Shown here one piece after another: positions 35,947-43,986 of a DNA stretch of 64,000 nucleotides. A model generated the notes under the pieces. The model saw only the letters and a program-made list of their open reading frames with translations. It made no database searches and was not told the DNA's origin. Location of the stretch: positions 209,331 through 273,330 of the forward strand of contig NZ_JAJAQC010000003.1 in NCBI RefSeq assembly GCF_027604915.1, in the 5' to 3' direction. The position numbers and the translations under genes are program-made. How positions within the stretch are numbered: position 1 is the first letter of the stretch; every line of letters begins with the position of its first letter. The DNA is from Streptomonospora mangrovi. GTDB lineage: Bacteria; Actinomycetota; Actinomycetes; Streptosporangiales; Streptosporangiaceae.

Positions 35947-37563
35947 TCAGTCGGTGCATGCCGTCAGGGGGACGAGGTCGCGGCGGCCCTCGCCATCGGG
36001 TGCGCCGAGGTAGCGGGCGCCGGTGGCGGTGCGGGAGACCGACTCCCATCCCGTCGAGCCGCCGAAGGCCCATCCGGCGAGGACGGCGTCGGCGGTGAAC
36101 TCCCTGCCATCCGTGTCGACGGCGTACCGGACGGTGCTGTAGGTGGCCTCGGCGTGCAGCAGCCGGTCGAAGTCGCTGACCGGCACGCCGCTATCCCCGC
36201 CTCCACCGGCGTCGGTGCCGGCGCCCTGGTCGACCCGCGGGTCGGTGACGTCCTTGGGGCGGCCGGTGGTGGAGAGGAAGGACAGGGCGAGCAGCGGCTC
36301 CCCGCCCTCCAGCCAGGCGCGGACGGTCGCGCGGTTGGCGTCGGTGACCTTCAGGCGTGCCGTGCCCTCCGTCTGGCCGTGCTCGTCCTCGGCGTTGACG
36401 ACCTGGATGGCGACCTCGGTCAGGCGCCCCGTCCGCCGGTCCCGGGTGGTGGTGAGGGCGGCGCTGACGAGCCGGTCGCTGGCGTTTTCGGGGGTGAGGA
36501 CGGAACGCGGCACCAGGCGGCCGACCTCACCGGCCTCCTCGAAGGTGAACCCCACGGTCTCGGCTACGGTGCCGCGCCGCTCGTCGATCTCGCGGGAGAC
36601 GTGCCCGCTGCCCTCGGCGCTCGCGGACACCAGGTGCAGCAGGTCCACGCCGCTGGCGACACCCTGCCCGCCCGGGCGCGGGTCGGCCCCGTCGGCGGAG
36701 GGGGCGGCCGGGCCACCCGCGCCGCCCGCGTCGGAGCGGTCGGGGTGGCCGGGGCGGCGCCCGCGCCCGCCCAGCGTGGCGCCCAGGTCTCCCGTGAGCC
36801 GCAGGCCGCCGTCGACCACGACCGCGCGGCGGTCGGGCGGGGGCAGGGCGCCGGTCCCGCCGCCGGTGCCGGCGCCGCCGCCGCCGGTGCCGGCACCGGC
36901 GCCGCCGCCTCCCAGGTGCTCCTCCAGCAGGCCGATGATCTGGGCGCCCACCGCGTCGAAGGCGCCGCTGTCCTCGGTCAGTTCCGCCAGGTGGACCGAC
37001 CGGGCCACACGTTCGCGGAAGTCGGCGGCGGCGCGGCGGTCGGCGAGGGTCCAGGTCTCGACCGCCGTCACTCCGCCGCGCACGCCCGCCGCGATACCGG
37101 CGTCGACCTCGGCGAGGTGCCCGACGCCGACGCCCCAGCGGAAGGGGCTCGGCAGGTCCGCGGCGGCGTCGAAGCCCCGGGCGAGGCTGACCTCCACGGT
37201 GCCGTCGGAGCTGACCCGCTCGGCGATCCGGACCTTGCCGCCGGGGGACACGGCCACAGAGACGCCGGTGGCCGCCGTCATGGCGGAGGAGCCGGTGGTG
37301 CAGCCCTGCGGGCGGAAGGCGGCGTCGCGGTCGGCGGCGGCGGAGTCGGCCGCGGCCGCGCCTGCGCCCGCGCCGCAGTCCGCGAGCCGCAGGACGGCGC
37401 AGACGGCGCGCTCGACCTCCGCCAGGACGCGCCGGCCGGGTTCCGTCGAGCCGGCCACGCCGATGAGCCCGACGGCCGCGCCCGCGACCAGGGCGACGAC
37501 ACCCGCGTACTCCAGAATTGCCCCGCCGCGCTCGGCACGGAGGGGTCGGCGGCACAGTGCCAT
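35947..37563 (-). CDS. Large secreted or anchored protein with a Flp-pilin-like N-terminus
   Basis: A 538-residue protein. Residues 12-37 look like a Flp/TadE-type prepilin segment: 'ERGGAILEYAGVVALVAGAA', with Glu at +5 if cut between the two glycines. The remainder is a large region not resembling any family I know. It contains a Gly/Thr-Gly linker near 250-280, and its C-terminal third has regularly alternating hydrophobic residues. The pilin motif matches the Flp pilin at 41746 and the peptidase at 38668, so three proteins of this cluster share one export signature. ATG at 37563 has GAGG eight bases upstream; an extension further upstream lacks support. Confidence 0.7.
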   Translation of the reverse strand: MALCRRPLRAERGGAILEYAGVVALVAGAAVGLIGVAGSTEPGRRVLAEVERAVCAVLRLADCGAGAGAAAADSAAADRDAAFRPQGCTTGSSAMTAATGVSVAVSPGGKVRIAERVSSDGTVEVSLARGFDAAADLPSPFRWGVGVGHLAEVDAGIAAGVRGGVTAVETWTLADRRAAADFRERVARSVHLAELTEDSGAFDAVGAQIIGLLEEHLGGGGAGAGTGGGGAGTGGGTGALPPPDRRAVVVDGGLRLTGDLGATLGGRGRRPGHPDRSDAGGAGGPAAPSADGADPRPGGQGVASGVDLLHLVSASAEGSGHVSREIDERRGTVAETVGFTFEEAGEVGRLVPRSVLTPENASDRLVSAALTTTRDRRTGRLTEVAIQVVNAEDEHGQTEGTARLKVTDANRATVRAWLEGGEPLLALSFLSTTGRPKDVTDPRVDQGAGTDAGGGGDSGVPVSDFDRLLHAEATYSTVRYAVDTDGREFTADAVLAGWAFGGSTGWESVSRTATGARYLGAPDGEGRRDLVPLTACTD

Positions 37564-37723
37564 GGCAAGCCTCGCAAAGACAACGACCGCGGCAGGTGCG
37601 GTCGGGAACAGTGCGGTCAGGCCGGAGGAGCCAGGCACAGGTCGGCGGCGCGATCACCGCACAGCCGCGCGGGGACGATGCCGGGCACGCCGTCACAGCG
37701 GGCGGCGGGGCTGGGCATCGGTG

Positions 37724-38575
37724 CTAGGGCGCGGTCACCGTCTCGTCGGTGCTCCAGTCGGTCAGGGTCAGGGCGAACCAGCGGTTCTGCAAGCCCGTGC
37801 GGTCGGGCGGAAGGTGCTGGTAGTACACGAGCGGCCGGTTGGCGTCGTCCACCCACAGTTCGACGTCGACGGCGGCCTCGCCGAGGCCCATGTCGACCAG
37901 GGTGGTGTACTCGCTCCGGGCGAAGCCGACCGCGTGCTCCCGGAGATCGTCGATGTAGGCGGTTCCGCGCCAGTGCGCGGTGGGGGTGCCGTGGACCTCG
38001 ACCGCGTCCACGAGGCGGAGGTCGGTGCTGACGGCCAGCGCGGCCGTGATGTGCGAGCAGTTGGCGCCGCGCGCGGCGGTGAGGTCCGGCAGGTAGTCGG
38101 AGGGGACGTCGGCGGCGCGGTAGTCGTCGCCCAGGGGCCAGAAGTCGCCGCCGGAGGCGCTGTGCAGGCCGTCGTCGGTGGCGACCGATCCGCTGGCCTG
38201 GACGTCGGCGGCGGAGGTCTCGTCGCCGTCGTAGTCGCGGCCGGGGACGAAGTCGGGCTCCAGCACGTAGCGCGTCGCGTCGCCCTCGACGCGGTAGACG
38301 CCCGAGCCGTCGCCCGAGCAGCTCAGCCGCCCGCTGTTGAGGACGGCCATGCCGCTGCTGTCGAAGCTCTGCAACCGCCACGCCGCGGAGTCCTCGGCGT
38401 CGAGCGCGGCGGTGACGGCGTCGGCCAGCTCGGTCCGGTCGGAGGCGTCGCCCGGGGTGGGCACGGCCGAGCCCTGCGGCTCAGGCGCCCCGGAGGCACC
38501 CACGCAGGCGGACAGCGCCGCGACGCACACCGCCGCCGCCGTGCCGGCGACCACCCGCCGCACCACGCGCGCCAC
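37724..38575 (-). CDS. Lipoprotein of unknown function
   Basis: A 283-residue predicted lipoprotein. The GTG at 38575 gives a signal peptide with lipobox 'LSAC'. It is followed by an acidic region and a domain with 'RYVLEPDFVPGRDYDGDET' and 'VDVELWVDDANRPLVYYQHL' that recalls mycobacterial LppX/LprG-like or LolA-like beta structures, but the similarity is weak. It lies between the two pilin-type-signal genes of the Tad cluster. The frame is open further upstream, but only this start yields a lipoprotein. Confidence 0.65.
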   Translation of the reverse strand: MARVVRRVVAGTAAAVCVAALSACVGASGAPEPQGSAVPTPGDASDRTELADAVTAALDAEDSAAWRLQSFDSSGMAVLNSGRLSCSGDGSGVYRVEGDATRYVLEPDFVPGRDYDGDETSAADVQASGSVATDDGLHSASGGDFWPLGDDYRAADVPSDYLPDLTAARGANCSHITAALAVSTDLRLVDAVEVHGTPTAHWRGTAYIDDLREHAVGFARSEYTTLVDMGLGEAAVDVELWVDDANRPLVYYQHLPPDRTGLQNRWFALTLTDWSTDETVTAP

Positions 38576-38667
38576 AATCGCGCCTTTCAACGCGTCTGCC
38601 GCGGCCACCGCAGTTCCGCCCACACACACACTCAGTCCGCGTATCCCGCGCATCCCACGTACCGCAC

Positions 38668-39330
38668 TCACCCTTGCGGCACCCGCGCCTGCCCGACCCA
38701 CAGCGACTCCCAGTGCGGGTTGCCGATCACCTGGGTGACGTTGACCGGGTTGCCGGCGTGCACCATCTGCCCGTTGCCGATGTACATGCCGACGTGCGTG
38801 GGCGGCTCCATCTCGGGCATGGTGTGGAAGAAGATCAGGTCGCCGGGCTGGAGTTCGCCCTTGGAGATGTTGGGCAGCGCCGCGATCTGGTCCCAGGTTG
38901 TCCGCGGAATACTCACCCCGGCCTCGCGCCACGCCTCCATCATCAGCGAGGAGCAGTCATACCCGCTGCGCCCCGTGGCCCCCCAGATGTACGGCTTCCC
39001 CTGCTGAGCCAACGCGAACGCCACCGCCACCCGCGCGTCCCCCTCGCCGCGAACCTCCCCGTCCCAGGTACTGGAGAAGGTCCACACATACTCCTCAGGC
39101 TCCTCGGGCCGCTCATGCTCGACCCAGCTCTCACCCCCGCACTCGGGCCCCTCAACGCGACACACGTAGTCGCGGGTCGCATCGTGCAGCACATCGGCGA
39201 TGGAGGAGGACGAAAGCCCGATCACGACCACAGCGGCAATGGAAACAAGAGCCGCCGTCTCCATAATCGAGGCCCCACGATCCCCCCGCCGCCCCCCAAC
39301 CCGAGCCAACGGCGTCACGAACTTCCCCAC
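38668..39330 (-). CDS. NlpC/P60 cell-wall peptidase with a prepilin-type N-terminus
   Basis: A 220-residue protein. Residues 15-46 form a Flp/TadE-like prepilin segment ('GDRGASIMETAALVSIAAVVV'; Glu24 at +5 after Gly19). The C-terminal half (about 98-218) is an NlpC/P60 domain: catalytic Cys126 in 'YDCSSLMM', His179 in 'THVGMYIGNG', and a third polar residue at about His191 ('MVHAGNP'). Such enzymes cut peptide stems in peptidoglycan. A pilin-type signal on a hydrolase is unusual. GTG at 39330 has AAGGAG seven bases upstream. It belongs to the minus-strand Tad-linked run. Confidence 0.85.
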   Translation of the reverse strand: MGKFVTPLARVGGRRGDRGASIMETAALVSIAAVVVIGLSSSSIADVLHDATRDYVCRVEGPECGGESWVEHERPEEPEEYVWTFSSTWDGEVRGEGDARVAVAFALAQQGKPYIWGATGRSGYDCSSLMMEAWREAGVSIPRTTWDQIAALPNISKGELQPGDLIFFHTMPEMEPPTHVGMYIGNGQMVHAGNPVNVTQVIGNPHWESLWVGQARVPQG

Positions 39331-39350
39331 CGGACCACTCCTTATCCGCC

Positions 39351-39926
39351 TCAGCCGACCGGGACGTCGTCGATCGGGTCAAAACCGGGGATCTCGACCG
39401 ACACAGTGGTGGTGTCGGAGGGCACCCGGTAGGTCGTCCAGTAATCAGTGCTCTGGTTCGGCTCGATAAGCGGGTCATAGGGGGAGAGCGAGACGTACCC
39501 CGAGCAGAGGCAATTAGTTTCGGCGTCGATCAGCGGGTGGTGCCTGGTACTCGATGAGTTGTCGAGTAGAGTGACGCCGCTGAGGTGGGTGTGCCGATAG
39601 TCATAAACGGGATTTGAGAAGTTGTTGGCGTGAATGTTTTCCGTCCCGTTGTTGGTGATGCGTACCGTAAGGACGGTGAGTTCGCTGCTTTCTGAGCGGG
39701 TTAGCTCCAGAACTTCCGCCGTCGCCTCCGAAACGTTCTCGAGGTCACCGTTGCTTGTGGCCGTGCCGAGCGTTTGCGAAGGAGAAGCCCCTGGTGAGGC
39801 ATGGGAGCCCTCCGGCGGGGAGGGTGTGGTCGCAGTCGCCGAGGCGGTTGAGAAAGGAACAACGAGTAGCGGGACCGCGATCACCGTCCAGGCCAGGCAG
39901 TGCACAATATGGCGTTTCATATTCAT
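39351..39926 (-). CDS. Secreted protein related to the OmpA lipoprotein's front domain
   Basis: A 191-residue protein with a signal peptide ('LAWTVIAVPLLVVPFSTASA'), a Ser/Pro/Thr-rich linker and a single domain. That domain aligns with residues about 85-205 of the neighbouring OmpA lipoprotein: both have 'LTxxDxSxSxxHxPL', then a 'C-x-C' pair (CLCSG / CYCES) and a 'PG/PNxSxxxW' step. The pattern suggests an immunoglobulin-like or DUF4352-like fold with a Cys-X-Cys site. Gap to the OmpA gene is eight bases. Third-position GC is lower than in the surroundings. Confidence 0.7.
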   Translation of the reverse strand: MNMKRHIVHCLAWTVIAVPLLVVPFSTASATATTPSPPEGSHASPGASPSQTLGTATSNGDLENVSEATAEVLELTRSESSELTVLTVRITNNGTENIHANNFSNPVYDYRHTHLSGVTLLDNSSSTRHHPLIDAETNCLCSGYVSLSPYDPLIEPNQSTDYWTTYRVPSDTTTVSVEIPGFDPIDDVPVG

Positions 39927-39934
39927 GTGCTTCC

Positions 39935-41002
39935 TTATTTCGCGAAGGTTATCGTGACCCGGCGGTTTTTCGATCTCCCCTCCTCGCTGTCATTGTTGGC
40001 AATGGGTTGACCGGAACCGTGACCTGCCACTTCATAGGAGATCCCATCCTTCTCCACGAGTTCGGCCAAAGCATCACGTACAGCTCGCGCCCGGTCTTCG
40101 GAAAGCGGGACGTTGACGCTGTCGTTCCCGGTGTTGTCGGTATGGCCCTCCACGCTGACTGTCTGTGCGGAGGAACCGTCGATCTCTCTGGCGACTTGCT
40201 GGATGACCTCTTCCGCGGCTTTGTCGAGAGCCGATTCGTTGGTCTCGAACAGAACGTCCGAAGAAAGGGAGATCGCGACCTCTTCGGAGGTCTCCTCGCG
40301 CGTGGAGTCATCCTCCAATCCTTCCTGGAGGCTGCGCACATCCCATATTTGCGGCGGAGAAAGCCCCTGGGCCGGTTCCTCGACCCTCTCACCTGGAGAG
40401 TCAGTCAGGGGAATGTCCATGATCGGGGGCGCCGCGTAGGACATGAAGATCATGTGCTTAACACCGTCGGGCGGAGCTGGGAACGCGACCCACGCTCGCA
40501 CCGACTCGCCAGGTGCGAGGGAGGTGTTGTTCCAGGACTCGCAATAGCAGGTGCCATCCTCGTAGAGAAGGGGAAGATGTTTCTTGCTGTTGCTGCCGTC
40601 GATCAAGGTCAAGGACTGAAGATCACCCGGTTCGTCGCCTTCCTGCGGCGGTGAATAGATGGATACGGATTGGGTCGGGCTGACGTTCGATATTGAGAGA
40701 TCGAGTGTGACGACATCGGAGTTCTGGCGGTTCAGCGAGTGGACATCGATGCGGAACTCGGAACCGATCTCGGTAGACGATGTCGTGGTACTGGCAACGA
40801 CATCGCCGTCGCCGTCCTCGGAGTTGCCTCCGGTGGGCGGGGCTCCCGATTGTTCGGTGTCTATGGAGTCGTCACCGCCGCCGTCGCCGGAGGAGTCCGA
40901 GCTCACGCAAGAGACGGCCACCGCGCAGACCAAGAGCACCAGAAAAAGAGACGTACCACCGTGGCGGAGGCGTGAAGGTATTCTCCAATTTTCCACGAGC
41001 AT
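39935..41002 (-). CDS. OmpA-domain lipoprotein
   Basis: A 355-residue lipoprotein (lipobox 'AVSC', Cys32). After an acidic, Ser/Thr-rich linker comes the domain shared with the next gene, then a C-terminal OmpA-like peptidoglycan-binding domain (about 241-355). The latter has 'VEGHTDNTGNDSVN' and 'SKNRRVTI', which hold the residues that bind diaminopimelate. It would tether the complex non-covalently to the wall. OmpA domains in a Gram-positive next to tad genes are notable. It sits between the TadG-like gene and the secreted paralogue. Confidence 0.85.
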   Translation of the reverse strand: MLVENWRIPSRLRHGGTSLFLVLLVCAVAVSCVSSDSSGDGGGDDSIDTEQSGAPPTGGNSEDGDGDVVASTTTSSTEIGSEFRIDVHSLNRQNSDVVTLDLSISNVSPTQSVSIYSPPQEGDEPGDLQSLTLIDGSNSKKHLPLLYEDGTCYCESWNNTSLAPGESVRAWVAFPAPPDGVKHMIFMSYAAPPIMDIPLTDSPGERVEEPAQGLSPPQIWDVRSLQEGLEDDSTREETSEEVAISLSSDVLFETNESALDKAAEEVIQQVAREIDGSSAQTVSVEGHTDNTGNDSVNVPLSEDRARAVRDALAELVEKDGISYEVAGHGSGQPIANNDSEEGRSKNRRVTITFAK

Positions 41003-41065
41003 CCCTTTTCCGTGCAGAGTTTGACCGGGACGGGCGTGCAGGAATGACAGCAGCCAGAGCCTGTC

Positions 41066-41722
41066 CTAGACGGAGGTCCCGATCGGTTTGTAGATGTATT
41101 GGCCCTCGCTGTTGGTAAGCCGTACATCGATGGCCCGCCGCGCCTGATTGACGTCGGTGATCTGGACGCCGTCACAGACCAGACCGCCGAGTTCCAGGCC
41201 GGATATTCCATACTCGCATTCCGGTATCACGACCTCGGCAATCGCTGCGGCATTTCCGGTATGATTCTCGTCGTGTTCCGGAGTGCCGCAGTCGATATCG
41301 GCCCAGTGGCGAGTTCGGTCTTGTTCGAGTTCGGCCTGGCACTCAGCGCTTCGTACCTCGACGCGCACGATATTGCCCAGATTTCCTTGGCTGTCGTCGC
41401 TTGCTCGTATGTCGTCGAGGATCGCTCCGTTCTCCTGGGCGTACTGCTCGGCCCTACTTCTTCCTTCTGCGGGATCGTAGAGACGGCTGTAAGGCATGTT
41501 GCTCTGGGCCAGTTCCTGCGCGGCGTGTTCGCGGGCGACCCCGGCGGCGGCCAAGGCAGCCGCGTCAGCGGCCGTCTGTGACTGTGTCCGCAGGTCATTC
41601 GCATTTCCGAGCCGGATGAATAGCAGCATGATCGCTACTAGCGACAACGTCAGGCCCACCAGCAGGTACAGGTTGGCCTGGCCACTGTCCGACGCTCTTA
41701 GGCGGTGCCGCAGGGCTGACAT
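41066..41722 (-). CDS. TadG/TadE-like pseudopilin
   Basis: A 218-residue protein. One N-terminal membrane segment ('ANLYLLVGLTLSLVAIMLLFI') follows a short basic leader containing 'SDSGQ'. Then comes the helical 'RTQSQTAADAAALAAAGVAREHAAQEL' pattern found in TadG/Rv3654c-like proteins of Tad loci. The exported part contains several cysteines. Start choice: ATG at 41722, six bases from GAGG; a GTG one codon earlier is too close to it. Confidence 0.78.
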   Translation of the reverse strand: MSALRHRLRASDSGQANLYLLVGLTLSLVAIMLLFIRLGNANDLRTQSQTAADAAALAAAGVAREHAAQELAQSNMPYSRLYDPAEGRSRAEQYAQENGAILDDIRASDDSQGNLGNIVRVEVRSAECQAELEQDRTRHWADIDCGTPEHDENHTGNAAAIAEVVIPECEYGISGLELGGLVCDGVQITDVNQARRAIDVRLTNSEGQYIYKPIGTSV

Positions 41723-41745
41723 CACAATCCTCGATCGGCTGTCAA

Positions 41746-41967
41746 CTAGCCCATTTCGGCGAGCAACTCGTCGACGCGCTGCTCCAGGGTGTTAACAAGG
41801 TTGTCGAATACCTGCAATTGCAGCAGCGCCACCGCAACTCCGGCGACCAGGACGATCACCGCCGCGTACTCCAGGATGCTGGCGCCCTTGTCTTGTATGG
41901 GCTGGGTGAGGTGTTTTGTGATCATTGCTCGTGTTCGGGCTTGTAGGGACAGCAGACGGTAATGCAT
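41746..41967 (-). CDS. flp: Flp-type pilin
   Basis: A 73-residue prepilin. The cleavage motif is 'DKGASILEYAAVIVLVAG' (cut after Gly28, Glu33 at +5), giving a mature pilin of about 45 residues with one hydrophobic helix and an amphipathic tail. ATG at 41967 is chosen for the GGGAGGG just upstream; this makes a long 28-residue leader, while ATG at 41925 would give 14 residues. This is the probable major subunit of the Tad machine. It lies 110 bases after tadC. Confidence 0.85.
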   Translation of the reverse strand: MHYRLLSLQARTRAMITKHLTQPIQDKGASILEYAAVIVLVAGVAVALLQLQVFDNLVNTLEQRVDELLAEMG

Positions 41968-42076
41968 TCAGCCCTCCCGGGGGTGTGCGAAGGGCTTGGG
42001 GGCCCTGGCGACAGTTATTAAGTTACGGGGGCCGGGACCTGTTGTGTAGGGGTGGGGGCCGGGTGTGGATGGGGGG

Positions 42077-42976
42077 TTAGCCACCGAGGACTCCGGTGAA
42101 GTCGATGCCCGAGCCGAGGATCATGGCGCCGCCTACCAGGAGGAGCAGGCCGGGGAGCATGGTGGCGGCGGTGATCCCCGTGACCCGGGGGTTGAGGCGC
42201 TGGGCCTTGCGGCGCATGTACTGGGCGTCCTGGCGGCGCATGTCCTGGCCGATGTTGAGGAGGGTGTGGGAGAGCGGGGCGCCCAGTTCCTCCGACTGCT
42301 GGATGGCCGTCACGAACTTGCCCAGGGCCTCGTTGCTGTTGCGCTGGCGCAGGGCCTGGAACGCCTCCCGGCGGCTGGTGCCGAGGTCCATCTGGCGCAG
42401 GACGATGCGGAACTCGTCGGCCAGGGTGCCGGGCATGGAGTCGGCGACGCGGGCCAGGGCCTGGCGGAAGGCCAGACCCGCGCCGACGCTGACCGCCAGG
42501 ACGTCGAGGAAGTCGGGGAGCTGGCGCTGGATGTCGTCCTGGCGCTGGCGGGTCTTCAGCAGCAGGTCGGCGTCGGTCAGGACGACGAAGCACAGCGCCA
42601 GCATGGCGAGCATGGTCTGGCCCCGGGTCAGCAGCAGGACGGCGGCGGTGCTGTAGAGCAGGATTTCGCCGACCTTGCGCTGGAGGTAGCGCTCCACGGT
42701 CAGCCCCTCGGGGCGGCCGGCGGCCTCGATGCGCAGGCGGATGCCCTCCTCGCGCTCGGGGCCCACCAGCTCCTTGACCGCGCCGACGAACGGGCGGCCG
42801 ATGAGTTCGGTGATCCGGTTGAGGATGAACGTGGACGGCCGCTTGGGCTTGGGCGGGGCCAGGGAGATGTCGCCCGCCACCTCGCTCTGCTTGGTGAACA
42901 GGTAGACACCCCAGCAGAAGACGGCCACGACCGCGGCGGCGGCCAGGCCGAGCGCGAGGATGAGCACGAAGGACAT
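42077..42976 (-). CDS. tadC: TadC-type inner-membrane platform protein
   Basis: A 299-residue T2SF (GspF-type) protein. Membrane segments are at the N-terminus, near 110-135, and at 'GITAATMLPGLLLLVGGAMIL' near 270. The cytoplasmic T2SF core has 'LPDFLDVLAVSVGAGLAFRQALARV' near 155-179 and 'GAPLSHTLLNIGQDMRRQDAQ' near 232. It works with TadB and TadA to assemble pilins. Confidence 0.92.
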   Translation of the reverse strand: MSFVLILALGLAAAAVVAVFCWGVYLFTKQSEVAGDISLAPPKPKRPSTFILNRITELIGRPFVGAVKELVGPEREEGIRLRIEAAGRPEGLTVERYLQRKVGEILLYSTAAVLLLTRGQTMLAMLALCFVVLTDADLLLKTRQRQDDIQRQLPDFLDVLAVSVGAGLAFRQALARVADSMPGTLADEFRIVLRQMDLGTSRREAFQALRQRNSNEALGKFVTAIQQSEELGAPLSHTLLNIGQDMRRQDAQYMRRKAQRLNPRVTGITAATMLPGLLLLVGGAMILGSGIDFTGVLGG

Positions 42977-42998
42977 GAGGGCTCCGGGGGCGTGGCGG

Positions 42999-43931
42999 CT
43001 AGAAGTCGATCTTGGTGGTGATCCTGCGCACCAGCAGGAAGCCGGTCAGGAACAGGCCGCAGGACAGGGCCAGCACGACGGTCCCCGCCGGCGACTCGGT
43101 CATGGTGCGGATGGCGTCGGGCTGGAGCATGTTGACGAGGAACAGCGCGCCCACGCCCATGGCCAGCAGCGCCCACGCCGTGGACGTGGTCTCGGTGAGG
43201 ATCGTGTGCACCTCGCGGCGCGACTCCTTGCGCTCCTCCAGGGTCTCGGCGATCGACCGCAGCGCCGTGACCAGCGCGCCGCCCGAGCGCGCCGACACCA
43301 GCAGGGTCGAGATCAGCACGCCGATCTCGCGCGAGGGCATGCGCTCGCGCAGCTCCCGCATCGCCTCGTCGAAGGGCTGGCCCAGCTTCAGCGACTCCGC
43401 CGCCCGGCGCAGCTCCGAACCCGCCGGGTCGTCCAGCTCCTCGGCCGCCATGTCGATGGCCGTGGGCAGCGCCAGTCCCGCCTGGGTGGCGTTGGACAGC
43501 ACCCGGGCCAGCTCCGGCAGTTGCGCGGTGAACTCCTCCTTGCGCCGCTCCTCCTGGCGCTTGAGGTAGGCGAAGAAGATGAAGCCGACCCCCACCGCCG
43601 CAGCCAGCCCGAACACCGGCGCCAGCGCCTGCCACACGAACACGATGGCCAGCGCCGCCGCGCCCACCAGCAGCAGGACGAAGGTCGACACCTTCACCTT
43701 GACCCCCGCCCGCGCCAGCCGGTGCTCGATGCGCCGGCCCGGCTCGGTGCGCCGCAGCACGACGTCCAGCCGCGCCAGGGGGGTGTTGGCGCGCCGCTCG
43801 ACCTCGTGCAGCGCGCTGCGCGAGGCCAGCTGCCGCCGCTGGACGGTGCCGTCGATGTAGACCACCAGGCCCCAGATGAAGACGCTGATGGTGACCAGCG
43901 ACATGGCCAGGATGATCACGGTGTAGGTCAC
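42999..43931 (-). CDS. tadB: TadB-type inner-membrane platform protein
   Basis: A 310-residue T2SF-family protein with N-terminal and C-terminal hydrophobic pairs. Its core is 'LPELARVLSNATQAGLALPTAIDMAAEEL' near 145-173, followed by 'REIGVLISTLLVSARSGGALVTALRSIAETLEERK'. It is the partner of TadC, 22 bases upstream of it. The start is GTG at 43931. Confidence 0.92.
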   Translation of the reverse strand: MTYTVIILAMSLVTISVFIWGLVVYIDGTVQRRQLASRSALHEVERRANTPLARLDVVLRRTEPGRRIEHRLARAGVKVKVSTFVLLLVGAAALAIVFVWQALAPVFGLAAAVGVGFIFFAYLKRQEERRKEEFTAQLPELARVLSNATQAGLALPTAIDMAAEELDDPAGSELRRAAESLKLGQPFDEAMRELRERMPSREIGVLISTLLVSARSGGALVTALRSIAETLEERKESRREVHTILTETTSTAWALLAMGVGALFLVNMLQPDAIRTMTESPAGTVVLALSCGLFLTGFLLVRRITTKIDF

Positions 43932-43986
43932 GGCCCGACCTCCGGGGACGACTCGTGCGCCGTGCGGCGGGCGCTGGCGGTGGGGG

